Source: Acetobacteraceae bacterium
GTDB taxonomy: Bacteria > Pseudomonadota > Alphaproteobacteria > Acetobacterales > Acetobacteraceae
Length of the DNA: 18,722 nt
Direction: 5' to 3'
Assembly: GCA_019689515.1 (NCBI GenBank)
Contig: JADGHI010000016.1
Location: 1-18,722, forward strand
Shown: positions 1-7,776 of the stretch, piece by piece
How the letters are laid out: every line of letters begins with the position of its first letter
How positions within the stretch are numbered: position 1 is the stretch's first letter
The notes under the pieces: model-generated
Told to the model about the DNA's origin: nothing
Database searches by the model: none
What the model saw: the letters and a program-made list of their open reading frames with translations, nothing else
Made by a program: the position numbers and the translations under genes

Positions 1-601
1 GCCCGACGCCCCCCGAAGCGCTGCCCATGCCTGAGCGCCTGCTTGAGCCGCCGAGGAGCACGCCGGCACTCCGCCCCGACCGGCGCTGCCGGAACTCCCG
101 CTGGCCGCGCCGGAGGCGGAGCAAGCCTGCACGACCGTTACGGCATCCGGGCGACGGGGAAGCAGCGCCCGCGGCTTGTCCCGGGCGGCGATCGGCGGAT
201 CACCTCCTGCCAGCAGGTCCGCGCGAAGCCGTCCGAGCGCTTGGGCGGGCTGATACGGCGGAGCGAGGCGGGTGCAGCAACGCCAGGGTCGGTGCGCTCG
301 GGTGGGACCCGCTGGTCGGGGAGCGTAAGGCGCTGTCGATCGCCGCGCGCGGGCAGCAGACGCGCCGCCGCTGGTCCGTGCTCGCGGAGCGGCTCGCCGC
401 CAACCAGCGGCGGACGCAAGCGGATGCTGCCCTCGCCATGCGCGTCGGGGGCTGCCGCGGTCCCGCGTCGCGGCCGCTGCCCACCGGCCGCCGGGCGGAC
501 GCCTGGGAGGGGCCGCCCTCGCCCGGGGGGGACGGACCCTTGCACCACCGCCCCACGGCACCACTTACCATCCAATGGGATGGCAAGGAGATGGTGACCA
601 G
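1..601. other. No recognisable gene (left edge)
   Basis: Several overlapping open frames cross this stretch on both strands, but their translations are Arg/Pro/Gly/Ala-rich and match no family I know, as expected of chance frames in very GC-rich DNA. One plus-strand frame around 300-440 reads as a plausible amphipathic helical segment (it includes RRRWSVLAERLAA) and might be a decayed fragment of a real protein, but I cannot name it. The last bases, 585-590, hold the AAGGAG ribosome site of the next gene. No RNA gene or repeat was seen. Confidence 0.5.
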
Positions 602-1024
602 ATGGGCAGCAACGTGCATGAACTACGCCCCCCCAGGGCCGGCGAGACCGAGAAGATCACGATCAACCTCGGCCACGTTGACCTCGGCCACATAGACCTG
701 CTGGTGCAGGACGGCTTCTACGCCAACCGCACAGACTTCATCCGCACCGCGATCCGCAACCAGATCGAGCGCCATGCCGAGGCGGCAAAGCAGTCCGTGG
801 CCCGTAGGGGCCTCGACCTCGGCCTGCGGCACTACAGCCGCGAGGAACTCGAGGCGGCGCGCGCGGCCGGGCGCCCGCTCGACATCCGCGTGCTGGGCCT
901 CGCCAGCATCGCCCCGGATGTCACGCCCGAACTGGCCCGTGCGGCGATCGCCTCGGTCTCCGTCCTCGGCGCGCTGCAGGCCAGCCCGGGGGTGAAAGCC
1001 GCGCTGGCCGACCGGATGCGCTGA
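602..1024 (+). CDS. CopG-type ribbon-helix-helix transcriptional regulator
   Basis: A 140-residue protein whose residues 18-57 form a ribbon-helix-helix DNA-binding unit: a short beta strand (KITINLGHVDLGHIDLLV) followed by two helices (around FYANRTDFIRTAIRNQIERH). Such proteins bind operators as dimers through the strand. The remaining 80 residues (DLGLRHYSREELEAAR onward) are a helical tail that I do not recognise as a toxin-binding domain. I chose ATG 602 over the in-frame ATG at 575 because AAGGAG lies at 585-590, 11 bases before 602, whereas nothing comparable precedes 575. No toxin gene follows, so it is not an obvious antitoxin. The next gene, an esterase of the PHB depolymerase family, is 194 bases downstream on the same strand and may be its target. 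Family call is firm; target is inference. Confidence 0.85.
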   Translation: MGSNVHELRPPRAGETEKITINLGHVDLGHIDLLVQDGFYANRTDFIRTAIRNQIERHAEAAKQSVARRGLDLGLRHYSREELEAARAAGRPLDIRVLGLASIAPDVTPELARAAIASVSVLGALQASPGVKAALADRMR

Positions 1025-1218
1025 ACAGTCGCCCTGCTACCCCGGCCCACGCCGCCTCCGTCCCACGGCGCGTCGCTATCGCGCGCGGGGAGGGACCGGC
1101 CGGTGGGCGACCGCCGCCGGCTCCCCAAGAAACACCCATCAGCCGACCGGAACGCAGGGTGAGCCTCCCCGCGAGGAAGCCCGGCCCGTGCCGCACGCGA
1201 AAGGTCAAGGATCAGGAC

Positions 1219-2547
1219 ATGACCGCTCCCAACCCCGCGACCCCCGCGGACATTCTCGAGGCGACCCGCCTCACCCGCGAGGGCCGGCTCGCCGAGGCGA
1301 CCGCGCTCCTGCAACGCCTGCTCCTCCGCGGCGGGAGGCCGACACCGGACGGCACCGCGCCGCCCGGCGCCGCGCGGCGGGACGCGGCAGACGCGCCGCC
1401 GACGCTGCGCCGCCCACCGCGCATCATCGACGTGGAGCCCGAAACGGGACAGGCGACCGATGCCGCTTGGCGCGCGGGCGGCGGTGCAGGCGTGCCGCCG
1501 CCGCCTGCAGGCGGGATGGCAGGAATGCCCCGGCCGCCAATGCCGGAGGTGCTGCGCGGCTTCCTCGAACAAGCCAAGCGGAGCGGGCTGGAGCCGGGCC
1601 TGAGTGGGGAGGCACGGCGTGCCCCGTGGGGCGCGCCCGACCCGCTGCCGGACGGCGCGCGGTTCGTGACGGCGACCTTCGCCGGGGCGGCCGGGAGTCG
1701 CCCCTACAAGCTCTACATCCCCAGCACCTACCGCGGGCAGCCGGTGCCGCTGGTCGTGATGCTGCACGGCTGCACCCAGTCGCCCGACGACTTCGCGGCC
1801 GGCACGCGGATGAACACGCTCGCCGAGGAGCACGTCCTCCTCGTCGCCTACCCGGCACAGACGCCCTCGGCCAACCCCCAGCGGTGCTGGAACTGGTTCA
1901 ACCCGGAGGACCAGCGGCGCGACTGCGGCGAGCCCTCACTGATCGCGGGCATCACCCGCGAGGTCATGCGGGAGCACGCCGTGGATCCGCGGCGCGTCTA
2001 TGTCGCCGGGCTCTCCGCCGGCGGCGCGGCGGCCGCGATCATGGGTGCGGCCTACCCGGACCTCTACGCTGCGGTCGGCGTGCACTCCGGCCTCGCCTGC
2101 GGGGCCGCGAGCGATCTCCCTTCGGCCTTCACCGCCATGAGGCAGGGTGGTGCCGCGGCTGGCCGGCCGAACGGCATGCCGGCTGCCGGTGGGCCCACGG
2201 TGCTGGTCCCGACCATCGTGTTCCACGCCGACGAGGACACCACCGTGCATCCGAGCAATGGAAACCTGGTCCTGGCGCAGGCGGCGGCCGCGGCCGCGGG
2301 CACCGGCTTGCGGGTGACGGTGGAGCGCGGCCAGGTGCCCGGCGGGCACGCCTACAGCCGAACGCTCCACGCCGACGCCGGCGGGAGGGCGCTGCTCGAG
2401 CACTGGGTCGTGCATGGCGGCGGCCATGCCTGGTCCGGCGGCAGCCCCACCGGCTCCTACACCGACCCGCGTGGGCCGGACGCGTCGCGCGAGATGCTCC
2501 GCTTCTTCCTTGGACACACTCATCCCGCGATGCCGCAGCCCGATTAG
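1219..2547 (+). CDS. PHB depolymerase family esterase (LpqC-like)
   Basis: A 442-residue alpha/beta hydrolase of the esterase-PHB family, whose members cut polyhydroxybutyrate, its oligomers, or other esters such as feruloyl esters. The hydrolase domain covers about residues 148-432. Visible landmarks are the oxyanion-hole strand VVMLHGCTQSPDDF (179-192), the nucleophile motif GLSAGG with Ser266, the acid motif HADEDTTVHP with Asp340 as the likely catalytic residue, and the histidine motif GGHAWSGG with His403. Residues 1-140 are a family-atypical extension: a helix (DILEATRLTREGRLAEATAL) and then a low-complexity Pro/Gly/Ala stretch. No signal peptide is evident, so it may act in the cytoplasm on granules or oligomers. 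ATG 1219 was preferred to the upstream ATG 1159 because of the purine-rich AAGGATCAGG just before it and because the extra 20 residues look non-coding. Substrate is not decidable from sequence. Confidence 0.85.
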   Translation: MTAPNPATPADILEATRLTREGRLAEATALLQRLLLRGGRPTPDGTAPPGAARRDAADAPPTLRRPPRIIDVEPETGQATDAAWRAGGGAGVPPPPAGGMAGMPRPPMPEVLRGFLEQAKRSGLEPGLSGEARRAPWGAPDPLPDGARFVTATFAGAAGSRPYKLYIPSTYRGQPVPLVVMLHGCTQSPDDFAAGTRMNTLAEEHVLLVAYPAQTPSANPQRCWNWFNPEDQRRDCGEPSLIAGITREVMREHAVDPRRVYVAGLSAGGAAAAIMGAAYPDLYAAVGVHSGLACGAASDLPSAFTAMRQGGAAAGRPNGMPAAGGPTVLVPTIVFHADEDTTVHPSNGNLVLAQAAAAAAGTGLRVTVERGQVPGGHAYSRTLHADAGGRALLEHWVVHGGGHAWSGGSPTGSYTDPRGPDASREMLRFFLGHTHPAMPQPD

Positions 2548-2589
2548 CCGTTCTCCGGCGCAATGTGCGGGCCGAGCCGCGCCGCCGTG

Positions 2590-2806
2590 GTACGGCGCCG
2601 CGGCGGGCCATCTCGGTGTTGACGTCCTGCCCATCGGCGAAGACCCGGCCGACGGTGCAGCCGTAGCGGTCGGTGTCCCGCACGACGACCCGAACCGCTT
2701 TCCCGAGGGCCAGGTCCGAGTGGGTCCAGCGGGCGCAGTGGCCGAAGGGTTGGCCGCGCTCGCGCGTGTCGATGTCGGAGAGGCGGATCCGGGCCAGGGC
2801 AGACTG
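2590..2806 (-). pseudogene. Thermonuclease (SNase) family remnant
   Basis: Reading the minus strand from about 2797 to 2594 gives a clear middle section of a staphylococcal-nuclease-like protein: LARIRLSDIDTRERGQPFG, LALGKAVRVVVRDTDRYG, then CTVGRVFADGQDVNTEMARRGA. The family's signal peptide and first strands are missing, and homology stops after RRGA, where intact members continue with the AWVYRRY-type strand. Of the catalytic trio of Staphylococcus nuclease (Arg35, Glu43, Arg87), the first two positions look preserved (R in IRL, E in DTRE), but the third, normally DRYGR, reads DRYGC, one C-to-T change from Arg. The piece abuts the truncated lpd gene in the same orientation and has no start of its own. 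It looks like the leftover of a deletion that joined two gene fragments. The frame stays open into the esterase antisense by chance. Confidence 0.8.
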
Positions 2807-2844
2807 TGAACGCGCAGGCCGCGGCGAGAACGACGCGGCGTCGA

Positions 2845-3505
2845 ACGTTGCACGGGGCGCGTCAGCTCCGCGTGCCAGCCCGGCAGGATGCGGCCAGCGG
2901 CCTCGACCACCGCGACCCGGGCACCGAGCCGGGCGAAGGCCATGCCGAGCTCCAGCCCGATATAGCCGGCGCCCACCACCGCCATGCGCGCCGGCACGCG
3001 CGGCAGCGGCAGCGCCTCGGTCGAGAGATCACCGGGCCGCCGAAGGGGAGCGCCGGCAGCGTCACCGCTCCGACCCAGTCGCCAACAGCACGTGCTCGGC
3101 GCGGATCATCTGCGGCCCCGTGTCGGTCTGGACGCGGCAGGTCTTGCCGTCGGGCATCACCGCGCGGCCGTGCACGATCCGGACACGGTTCTCTAACAGC
3201 AGCGTGGCGACGCCGGCGTTCAGGCGAGCGACGATGCCGTCCTTCCACTCGACGGCGCGGGCGATGCCCAGCCTTGGGGGCATCAACCTGCAGCCGAAGG
3301 AGGACACGCGGGCCTGCTCTGCGGCCCACTCGAACACCTCCGCGACATGGGGCAGTGCCTTCGACGGGATGCAGCCGACGTTGAGGCAGGTGCCGCCGAC
3401 CCGGCCCTGCTCCACCAGCACCGTGTCGCAGCCGAGCTGCGCCACCCGGATCGCCGCGGTGTAGCCGCCCGGCCCGTCGCAGATGACGAGAAGCCTCGCC
3501 ATCAT
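2845..3505 (-). pseudogene. lpd: Dihydrolipoamide dehydrogenase (E3), truncated and frameshifted
   Basis: This is the E3 subunit position of the bkd operon, starting 15 bases after the E2 stop. Intact E3 is a flavoprotein of about 460 residues that reoxidises dihydrolipoamide with NAD+. Here three reading frames must be joined: codons from 3505 to a stop at 3062 (containing the redox disulfide GGTCLNVGCIPSK, Cys40 and Cys45), then LPALPFGGPVIS (about 3060-3027), then MAVVGAGYIGLELGMAFARLG and on to about 2845 (the NAD-binding GxGxxG region). Each switch is explained by loss of one base, near 3065-3068 (GAGCCGGTG expected, GAGCGGTG found) and near 3023-3028. The FAD motif reads VICDGPGG, with Cys for the first Gly. 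The rest of the NAD domain and the whole dimerisation domain, with its His-Glu pair, are absent; the sequence runs into a nuclease remnant. It cannot make working E3. Confidence 0.9.
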
Positions 3506-3520
3506 GCCGTCGGGGGCATC

Positions 3521-4837
3521 TCAGCCGCCCTCCGTGAAGAGCAAGGCGGGCGTCTCGATCAGCCCCTTGATGCGCTGGATGAAGGCCGCTGCGTCGTAGC
3601 CGTCCACGACGCGATGGTCGAAGGAGGAGGACAGGTTCATCATCCGGCGCGGCACGAAGCCCTCCCCGTCCCGCCAGACCGGGCGGACGACGATGCGGTT
3701 GACGCCGACGATCGCCACCTCGGGCCGGTTGACCACCGGCGTGCTGACGATGCCGCCCAGGGCGCCGAGGCTGGTGATGGTGATGGTCGAGCCGCTGAGC
3801 TCTTCACGCGTCGCCAGGCCCTGCCGCGCGGCCTCCGCCAGGCGCCGCGCCTCGGCGGCGCAGTCCCAGAGGTCGCGCGCCTCGGCGTGCCGCACCACCG
3901 GCACCATGAGTCCCGAAGGCGTCCGGGTGGCGATGCCGATGTGCACGCCGCCGAACCGGCGGACCACTTCCGCCTCGTCGTCGTAGTGCGCGTTCATCTG
4001 CGGGAACTCGGCCACCGCCCTGACCACCGCGCGCATGAGGAAGGGCAGCGGCGTCAGCTTCGGCCGATCCTGTGCGGCGGCCGCGCCGGCGTTGAGCGCG
4101 GCGCGCAGCTCCTCCAGCGCGGTCACGTCCACCTCCTCCACATAGGTGAAGTGGGCGATGCGGCGCTTGGCCTCGACCATCCGCTCGGCGATGCGGCGGC
4201 GCAGGCCGGTGATCCGGATCTCCTCGATCCGGGTGTCGGCGATGCGGCCCGACGGAGCGGCCGGGGCACCGCCGCCGCCGCGCAGCAAAGCGTCGAGGTC
4301 CTCGTGCAGGATGCGGCCCGCCGGGCCGCTGCCGCGCACCTGCCGCAGATCGAGGCCGGCCTCCCATGCGCGCCTGCGGACGGAGGGCGATGCCAGGGGC
4401 TTTTCGCCTGGCGGGCGCGGAGGGCCAGGCATCGGTGCGGCGGGAGCAACGGGCGGCTGCGGCAGCGTGGCGGGCTCCGGCGGCGGCTCAGGAGCTGCGG
4501 CCTGAACAGGCGGCGGCGCGGTCGCTCCTTCCGGTGAGGCGCGGGCGGCAGCCGCAGCGAACGGCGCCGGCGGAGGCGGCGCTTCGTCCGCCGTGCCGGG
4601 CACGTCGAGCCGGATCAGCTCTCCGCCCACCGCAAGCATGCTGCCGACCTCGCCGCCCAGCGCGGTGACGGTCCCCGTGGTGGGCGAGGGAATCTCCACC
4701 GTCGCCTTGTCGGTCATCACGTCCGCCAGGGGCTGGCCCTCCCGGACGATGTCGCCGACCTTGACGTGCCAGGCGACCAGCTCGGCCTCGGCGACGCCCT
4801 CGCCAATGTCGGGGAGCCTGATGACGCGGGTGCCCAT
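3521..4837 (-). CDS. bkdB: Branched-chain 2-oxoacid dehydrogenase E2 (dihydrolipoyl acyltransferase)
   Basis: A 438-residue E2 core protein that carries the acyl group on lipoate and passes it to CoA. Residues 1-79 are a lipoyl domain (VIRLPDIGEGVAEAEL) with the lipoylated Lys44 in MTDKATVEIP. Residues 80-146 are a Pro/Ala-rich swinging linker. Residues 147-186 are the E1/E3-binding domain (SPSVRRRAWEAG ... GPAGRILHEDL). The catalytic domain, about 205-438, ends with the acyltransferase motif DHRVVDG, giving His408 and Asp412. The frame extends upstream to 4915, but ATG 4837 is the natural start: it begins MGTRVIRLPDIG and follows the E1-beta stop by a single base, implying translational coupling. 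It sits third in an E1-alpha, E1-beta, E2, E3 order, the bkd layout. A pyruvate or acetoin complex is less likely, because the E1 subunits resemble the bacterial BkdA type. Confidence 0.92.
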   Translation of the reverse strand: MGTRVIRLPDIGEGVAEAELVAWHVKVGDIVREGQPLADVMTDKATVEIPSPTTGTVTALGGEVGSMLAVGGELIRLDVPGTADEAPPPPAPFAAAAARASPEGATAPPPVQAAAPEPPPEPATLPQPPVAPAAPMPGPPRPPGEKPLASPSVRRRAWEAGLDLRQVRGSGPAGRILHEDLDALLRGGGGAPAAPSGRIADTRIEEIRITGLRRRIAERMVEAKRRIAHFTYVEEVDVTALEELRAALNAGAAAAQDRPKLTPLPFLMRAVVRAVAEFPQMNAHYDDEAEVVRRFGGVHIGIATRTPSGLMVPVVRHAEARDLWDCAAEARRLAEAARQGLATREELSGSTITITSLGALGGIVSTPVVNRPEVAIVGVNRIVVRPVWRDGEGFVPRRMMNLSSSFDHRVVDGYDAAAFIQRIKGLIETPALLFTEGG

Positions 4838-4838
4838 C

Positions 4839-5855
4839 TCAGCCGCCCTCCAGAACCGATTGCAGGGCGCGGGCCACGCGGTCCGGACCGGGGAAGTAGT
4901 CCCACTCCTGCGCATGCGGATAGGGCGTGTCCCACCCGGTCACCCGGGCGATCGGCGCCTCGAGGTGGTAGAAGCAGCGCTCCTGCACCTGGGCCGACAG
5001 CTCGGCGCCGAAGCCGGAGGTGCGCGTCGCCTCGTGCAGGATCACGCAGCGTCCCGTCTTGCGGACCGAGCGCTCGATGGCGTCTACGTCGAGCGGGACC
5101 AGGGTGCGCAGGTCGATGATCTCGGCGTCCACGCCGGTCTCCGCCGCCGCCGCCTCCGCCACGTGCACCATGGTGCCGTAGGCGAGAACCGTCACGGCGC
5201 TGCCCTCGCGCCGCAGCGCGGCCTGGCCGAGGGGGACGGTGTAGTACCCGTCCGGCGTCTCGCTGAGCGGATGCCTGGACCAGGGCACCACCGGCCGGTC
5301 GTGGTGGCCGTCGAAGGGGCCGTTGTAGATCCGCTTCGGCTCCAGGAAGATGACCGGGTCGTCCTCCTCGATCGCCGCGATCAGCAGGCCCTTGGCGTCG
5401 TATGGGTTGGAGGGGATGACGGTCTTCAGCCCGCAGACATGGGTGAACAGCGCCTCGGGGCTCTGGCTGTGGGTCTGCCCGCCGAAGATGCCGCCGCCGC
5501 AGGGCATGCGCACCACGATGGGCGCGGTGAACTCCCCGGCCGAGCGGTAGCGCAGCCGCGCCGCCTCGGAGACGATCTGGTCGTAGCCCGGGTACATGTA
5601 GTCGGCGAACTGGATCTCGGCGACGGGGCGGAGGCCGTAGGCGGCCATGCCGACGGCGACGCCGACGATGCCGGATTCCGAGATCGGCGTGTCGAAGCAG
5701 CGCGTCGGTCCGTATTTTCGCTGCAGCCCCTCGGTGCAGCGGAACACGCCGCCGAAGTAGCCGACGTCCTCGCCGAAGACGACGACGCGGTCGTCGCGTG
5801 CCATCATCACGTCCATCGCGTCGCGGATGGCCTCGACCATGGTCCTGCGCGGCAT
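4839..5855 (-). CDS. bkdA2: 2-oxoisovalerate dehydrogenase E1 beta subunit
   Basis: A 338-residue transketolase-like subunit that, with E1-alpha, decarboxylates the 2-oxoacids from Val, Leu and Ile on thiamine diphosphate. The N-terminal pyrimidine-binding domain shows MVEAIRDAMDVMMARDD, VVVFGEDVGYFGGVFRCTEG and FDTPISESGIVGVAVGMA, whose Glu is the cofactor-activating residue of the family. FADYMYPGYDQIVSEAARLR and GGGIFGGQTHSQSPEALFTH follow. The C-terminal transketolase domain includes VTVLAYGTMVHVA and IIDLRTLVPLD. Length is normal. Its ATG is three bases beyond the E1-alpha stop, and its own stop is one base before the E2 start, so the three genes form a tightly coupled operon. No defects are visible. 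Confidence 0.93.
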   Translation of the reverse strand: MPRRTMVEAIRDAMDVMMARDDRVVVFGEDVGYFGGVFRCTEGLQRKYGPTRCFDTPISESGIVGVAVGMAAYGLRPVAEIQFADYMYPGYDQIVSEAARLRYRSAGEFTAPIVVRMPCGGGIFGGQTHSQSPEALFTHVCGLKTVIPSNPYDAKGLLIAAIEEDDPVIFLEPKRIYNGPFDGHHDRPVVPWSRHPLSETPDGYYTVPLGQAALRREGSAVTVLAYGTMVHVAEAAAAETGVDAEIIDLRTLVPLDVDAIERSVRKTGRCVILHEATRTSGFGAELSAQVQERCFYHLEAPIARVTGWDTPYPHAQEWDYFPGPDRVARALQSVLEGG

Positions 5856-5858
5856 GGC

Positions 5859-7094
5859 TCAGACCCCCATCTCCTGGCGCTGCTCGCGCAGGTGGCGGGG
5901 CATGTCCTTGTAGACGCCCCGGAACATGTCGGCGGCGCTGGGCCGCGGGCCGTCGTGCAGGGTGCCGTGGCGCTCCGCCTCGCGTGCCGCCGCCAGCACC
6001 TCGTCCTCGATCTCGGCCTGGAGCTGCGTGTGTCGCTCCTCGCTCCAGGCGCCCAGCACGATGAGGTGCTTCTTCAGCCGCTCGATCGGGTCGCCGAGCG
6101 GCCAGGCGTCGGACTCCTCCTTCGGCCGGTAGCGGGACGGGTCGTCCGAGCTCGAATGGGGCCCGACGCGGTAGGTCACCCATTCGATCAGGGTGGGCCC
6201 GAGATTGCGCCGCGCCCGCTCCACCGCCCAGTCGGCGACCGCGCGCACCGCGAGGTAGTCGTTCCCGTCCGCGCGCAGCGACGGGATGCCGTAGCCGTGC
6301 GCCCGCGCGGCGAAGGTGGCGCTCTCCCCGCCCGCGACCGCCTGGTTGGAGGAGATGGCCCACTGGTTGTTCACCACGTTCAGGATCACCGGCGGCCGGT
6401 AGACCGAGGCGAAGACCAGCGCCGAGTGGAAGTCGCTCTCCGCCGTCGAGCCCTCGCCGATCCAGCCCGCCGCGACGCGCGTGTCGCCGCGGATTGCCGA
6501 CGCCATCGCCCAGCCCACGGCCTGCACGTACTGGGTGCCGAGATTGCCCGAGACGCTGAAGAACCCGGCCTCGCGCGCCGAGTACAGCACCGGAAGCTGC
6601 CGGCCCCGCAGGCGGTCCGCCTGGTTCGAGAAGATCTGGTTCATCAGGTCCACCAGCGGCCAGTCCTGCGCGATGAGCAGCCCCTGCTGGCGATAGGTCG
6701 GGAAGTTCATGTCGCCCGTCCCGAGCGCCGTCTGGAAGCCGCAGGCGATCGCCTCCTCGCCGGTGCACTGCATGTAGAAGGAGGTCTTGCCCTGCCGCTG
6801 CGCCATCATCATGCGCACGTCGAAGGCGCGGGTCTTCATCATGGCCCGGAGGCCGAGCTTCAGCGCATCGACGTCCAGCGCCGGCACCCAGGGGCCGACC
6901 GCCTCGCCCTGCCGGTTGAGCACGCGGACGACGGAGTAGGCGAGGTCGTGGATGTCGCTCGCCGCGACGTCTACCGGCGGCCGCCGCACCTCGCCGGCGC
7001 GCGGGATCTGCATCTGGCTGAAATCGGGCCTGTCGCCCGGGCGCACCGGCGGTCCCGGGACGTGAAGGGACAGCGATTGCCACTCGGTGGTCAT
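5859..7094 (-). CDS. bkdA1: 2-oxoisovalerate dehydrogenase E1 alpha subunit
   Basis: A 411-residue thiamine-diphosphate subunit, first gene of the operon. The cofactor and magnesium motif runs from GEGSTAESDFHSALVFAS (residues 213-230) to NVVNNQWAIS (239-248). The region corresponding to the phosphorylation loop of the eukaryotic enzyme is YRVGPHSSSDDPSRYR (308-323). The family N-terminal arm is present (LHVPGPPVRPGDRPDFS), which is typical of bacterial BkdA1 rather than pyruvate dehydrogenase E1-alpha. The frame is open to 7277, but I chose ATG 7094 because a strong GGGGAGGA lies five bases upstream on this strand and the extra 61 codons look non-coding. No BkdR/Lrp-type regulator lies upstream in this window, so regulation cannot be read. 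Role: oxidative decarboxylation of branched-chain 2-oxoacids for catabolism and possibly for branched fatty acid primers. Confidence 0.93.
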   Translation of the reverse strand: MTTEWQSLSLHVPGPPVRPGDRPDFSQMQIPRAGEVRRPPVDVAASDIHDLAYSVVRVLNRQGEAVGPWVPALDVDALKLGLRAMMKTRAFDVRMMMAQRQGKTSFYMQCTGEEAIACGFQTALGTGDMNFPTYRQQGLLIAQDWPLVDLMNQIFSNQADRLRGRQLPVLYSAREAGFFSVSGNLGTQYVQAVGWAMASAIRGDTRVAAGWIGEGSTAESDFHSALVFASVYRPPVILNVVNNQWAISSNQAVAGGESATFAARAHGYGIPSLRADGNDYLAVRAVADWAVERARRNLGPTLIEWVTYRVGPHSSSDDPSRYRPKEESDAWPLGDPIERLKKHLIVLGAWSEERHTQLQAEIEDEVLAAAREAERHGTLHDGPRPSAADMFRGVYKDMPRHLREQRQEMGV

Positions 7095-7776
7095 GGCGTC
7101 CTCCCCGCGTCGGCGGCACGGAAGGGTCGGCCGCCACGCCGACGGCGTCCACATCGATCGTGAGGCCAGAAGGGGAACGATCTGTGGGTGCTCCGAGTTC
7201 TCCGCGGGCAGGCCAATGTGAGGTCTCCGACCGCCCGCGTGCCGCCGGATCCGGTAACAACACCTCACCGCGCTCACCTCGTCTTCGCGCCGGTTGCGGG
7301 CGTGCGGCTCCGGCGAGGCGCGGCGACGTTTCCCTGGGCCTGCTCACCTCGGGCCCAATCGCAGGACCGAAGGCGGCACCCTCGGTCGTGCCCGGATTCC
7401 CATGCCGCTTCCCTGGAGGCGCGCTCCGACCGACCGCCGCCGCGTGGCCGGCATGCCAAGCCGAATTGGCGAGACCCGGCGAAACGGGCCGAGGATTGAA
7501 GCCAACGAAGCGTTCGCGAATTCGAGCCGAAAGCGCGGCCGAACCCCCGGTGCGCCTGTCGGCGGCAACGGCGCGTGTAAGCGGGTCGAGAGCCGTCGAA
7601 CCGGCTGCCGGACGCATCCTCGGCCGCCGTGGGCGCGACTTCGGCGGAACGGATCAGCGGCCAGGCACGTCCTCTCGCCGAAGCCCGTCATTCCCGACGA
7701 ACCGCTCGACCGGCCCTATGGCGGCCGGCCTGGCGGGCAATGCACCGGCGTTTGTGAACGTCGGTGCTTCGCCTGC
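7095..7776. other. Long gene-free stretch upstream of the bkd operon
   Basis: Nearly 700 bases lie between the bkdA1 start and the stop of the hydrolase to its right. Open frames cross on both strands, but they are Arg/Gly/Pro-rich and none resembles a protein family; none has both a good ribosome site and a plausible sequence. The bkdA1 Shine-Dalgarno lies at the left end, so the operon promoter should be in this stretch, but I could not pick a convincing -35/-10 pair. Short perfect palindromes occur (for example CCGGATCCGG near 7246-7255), as expected by chance at this base composition. No tRNA-like cloverleaf was seen. It may hold a decayed gene. Confidence 0.5.

Noticed and set aside
27..695. 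Long plus-strand open frames of 184-222 codons at the left edge
   Set aside because: Arg/Pro/Gly-rich translations with no family resemblance, and overlapping equally long minus-strand frames. Typical of chance frames in GC-rich DNA; the longer one also runs into the regulator gene.
1936..2997. A 353-codon minus-strand frame as a single gene
   Set aside because: Only its first 51 codons are protein-like (the lpd NAD-binding segment). The rest is out of frame with the nuclease remnant and antisense to the esterase.
4593..7163. An 856-codon plus-strand frame across the bkd operon
   Set aside because: It is the antisense shadow of bkdB, bkdA2 and bkdA1, all of which have clear motifs and ribosome sites; its translation is His/Asp/Val-rich and unlike any family.
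4717..7617. A 966-codon minus-strand frame
   Set aside because: It is an out-of-frame shadow of the E1 genes on the same strand and shows no domain.
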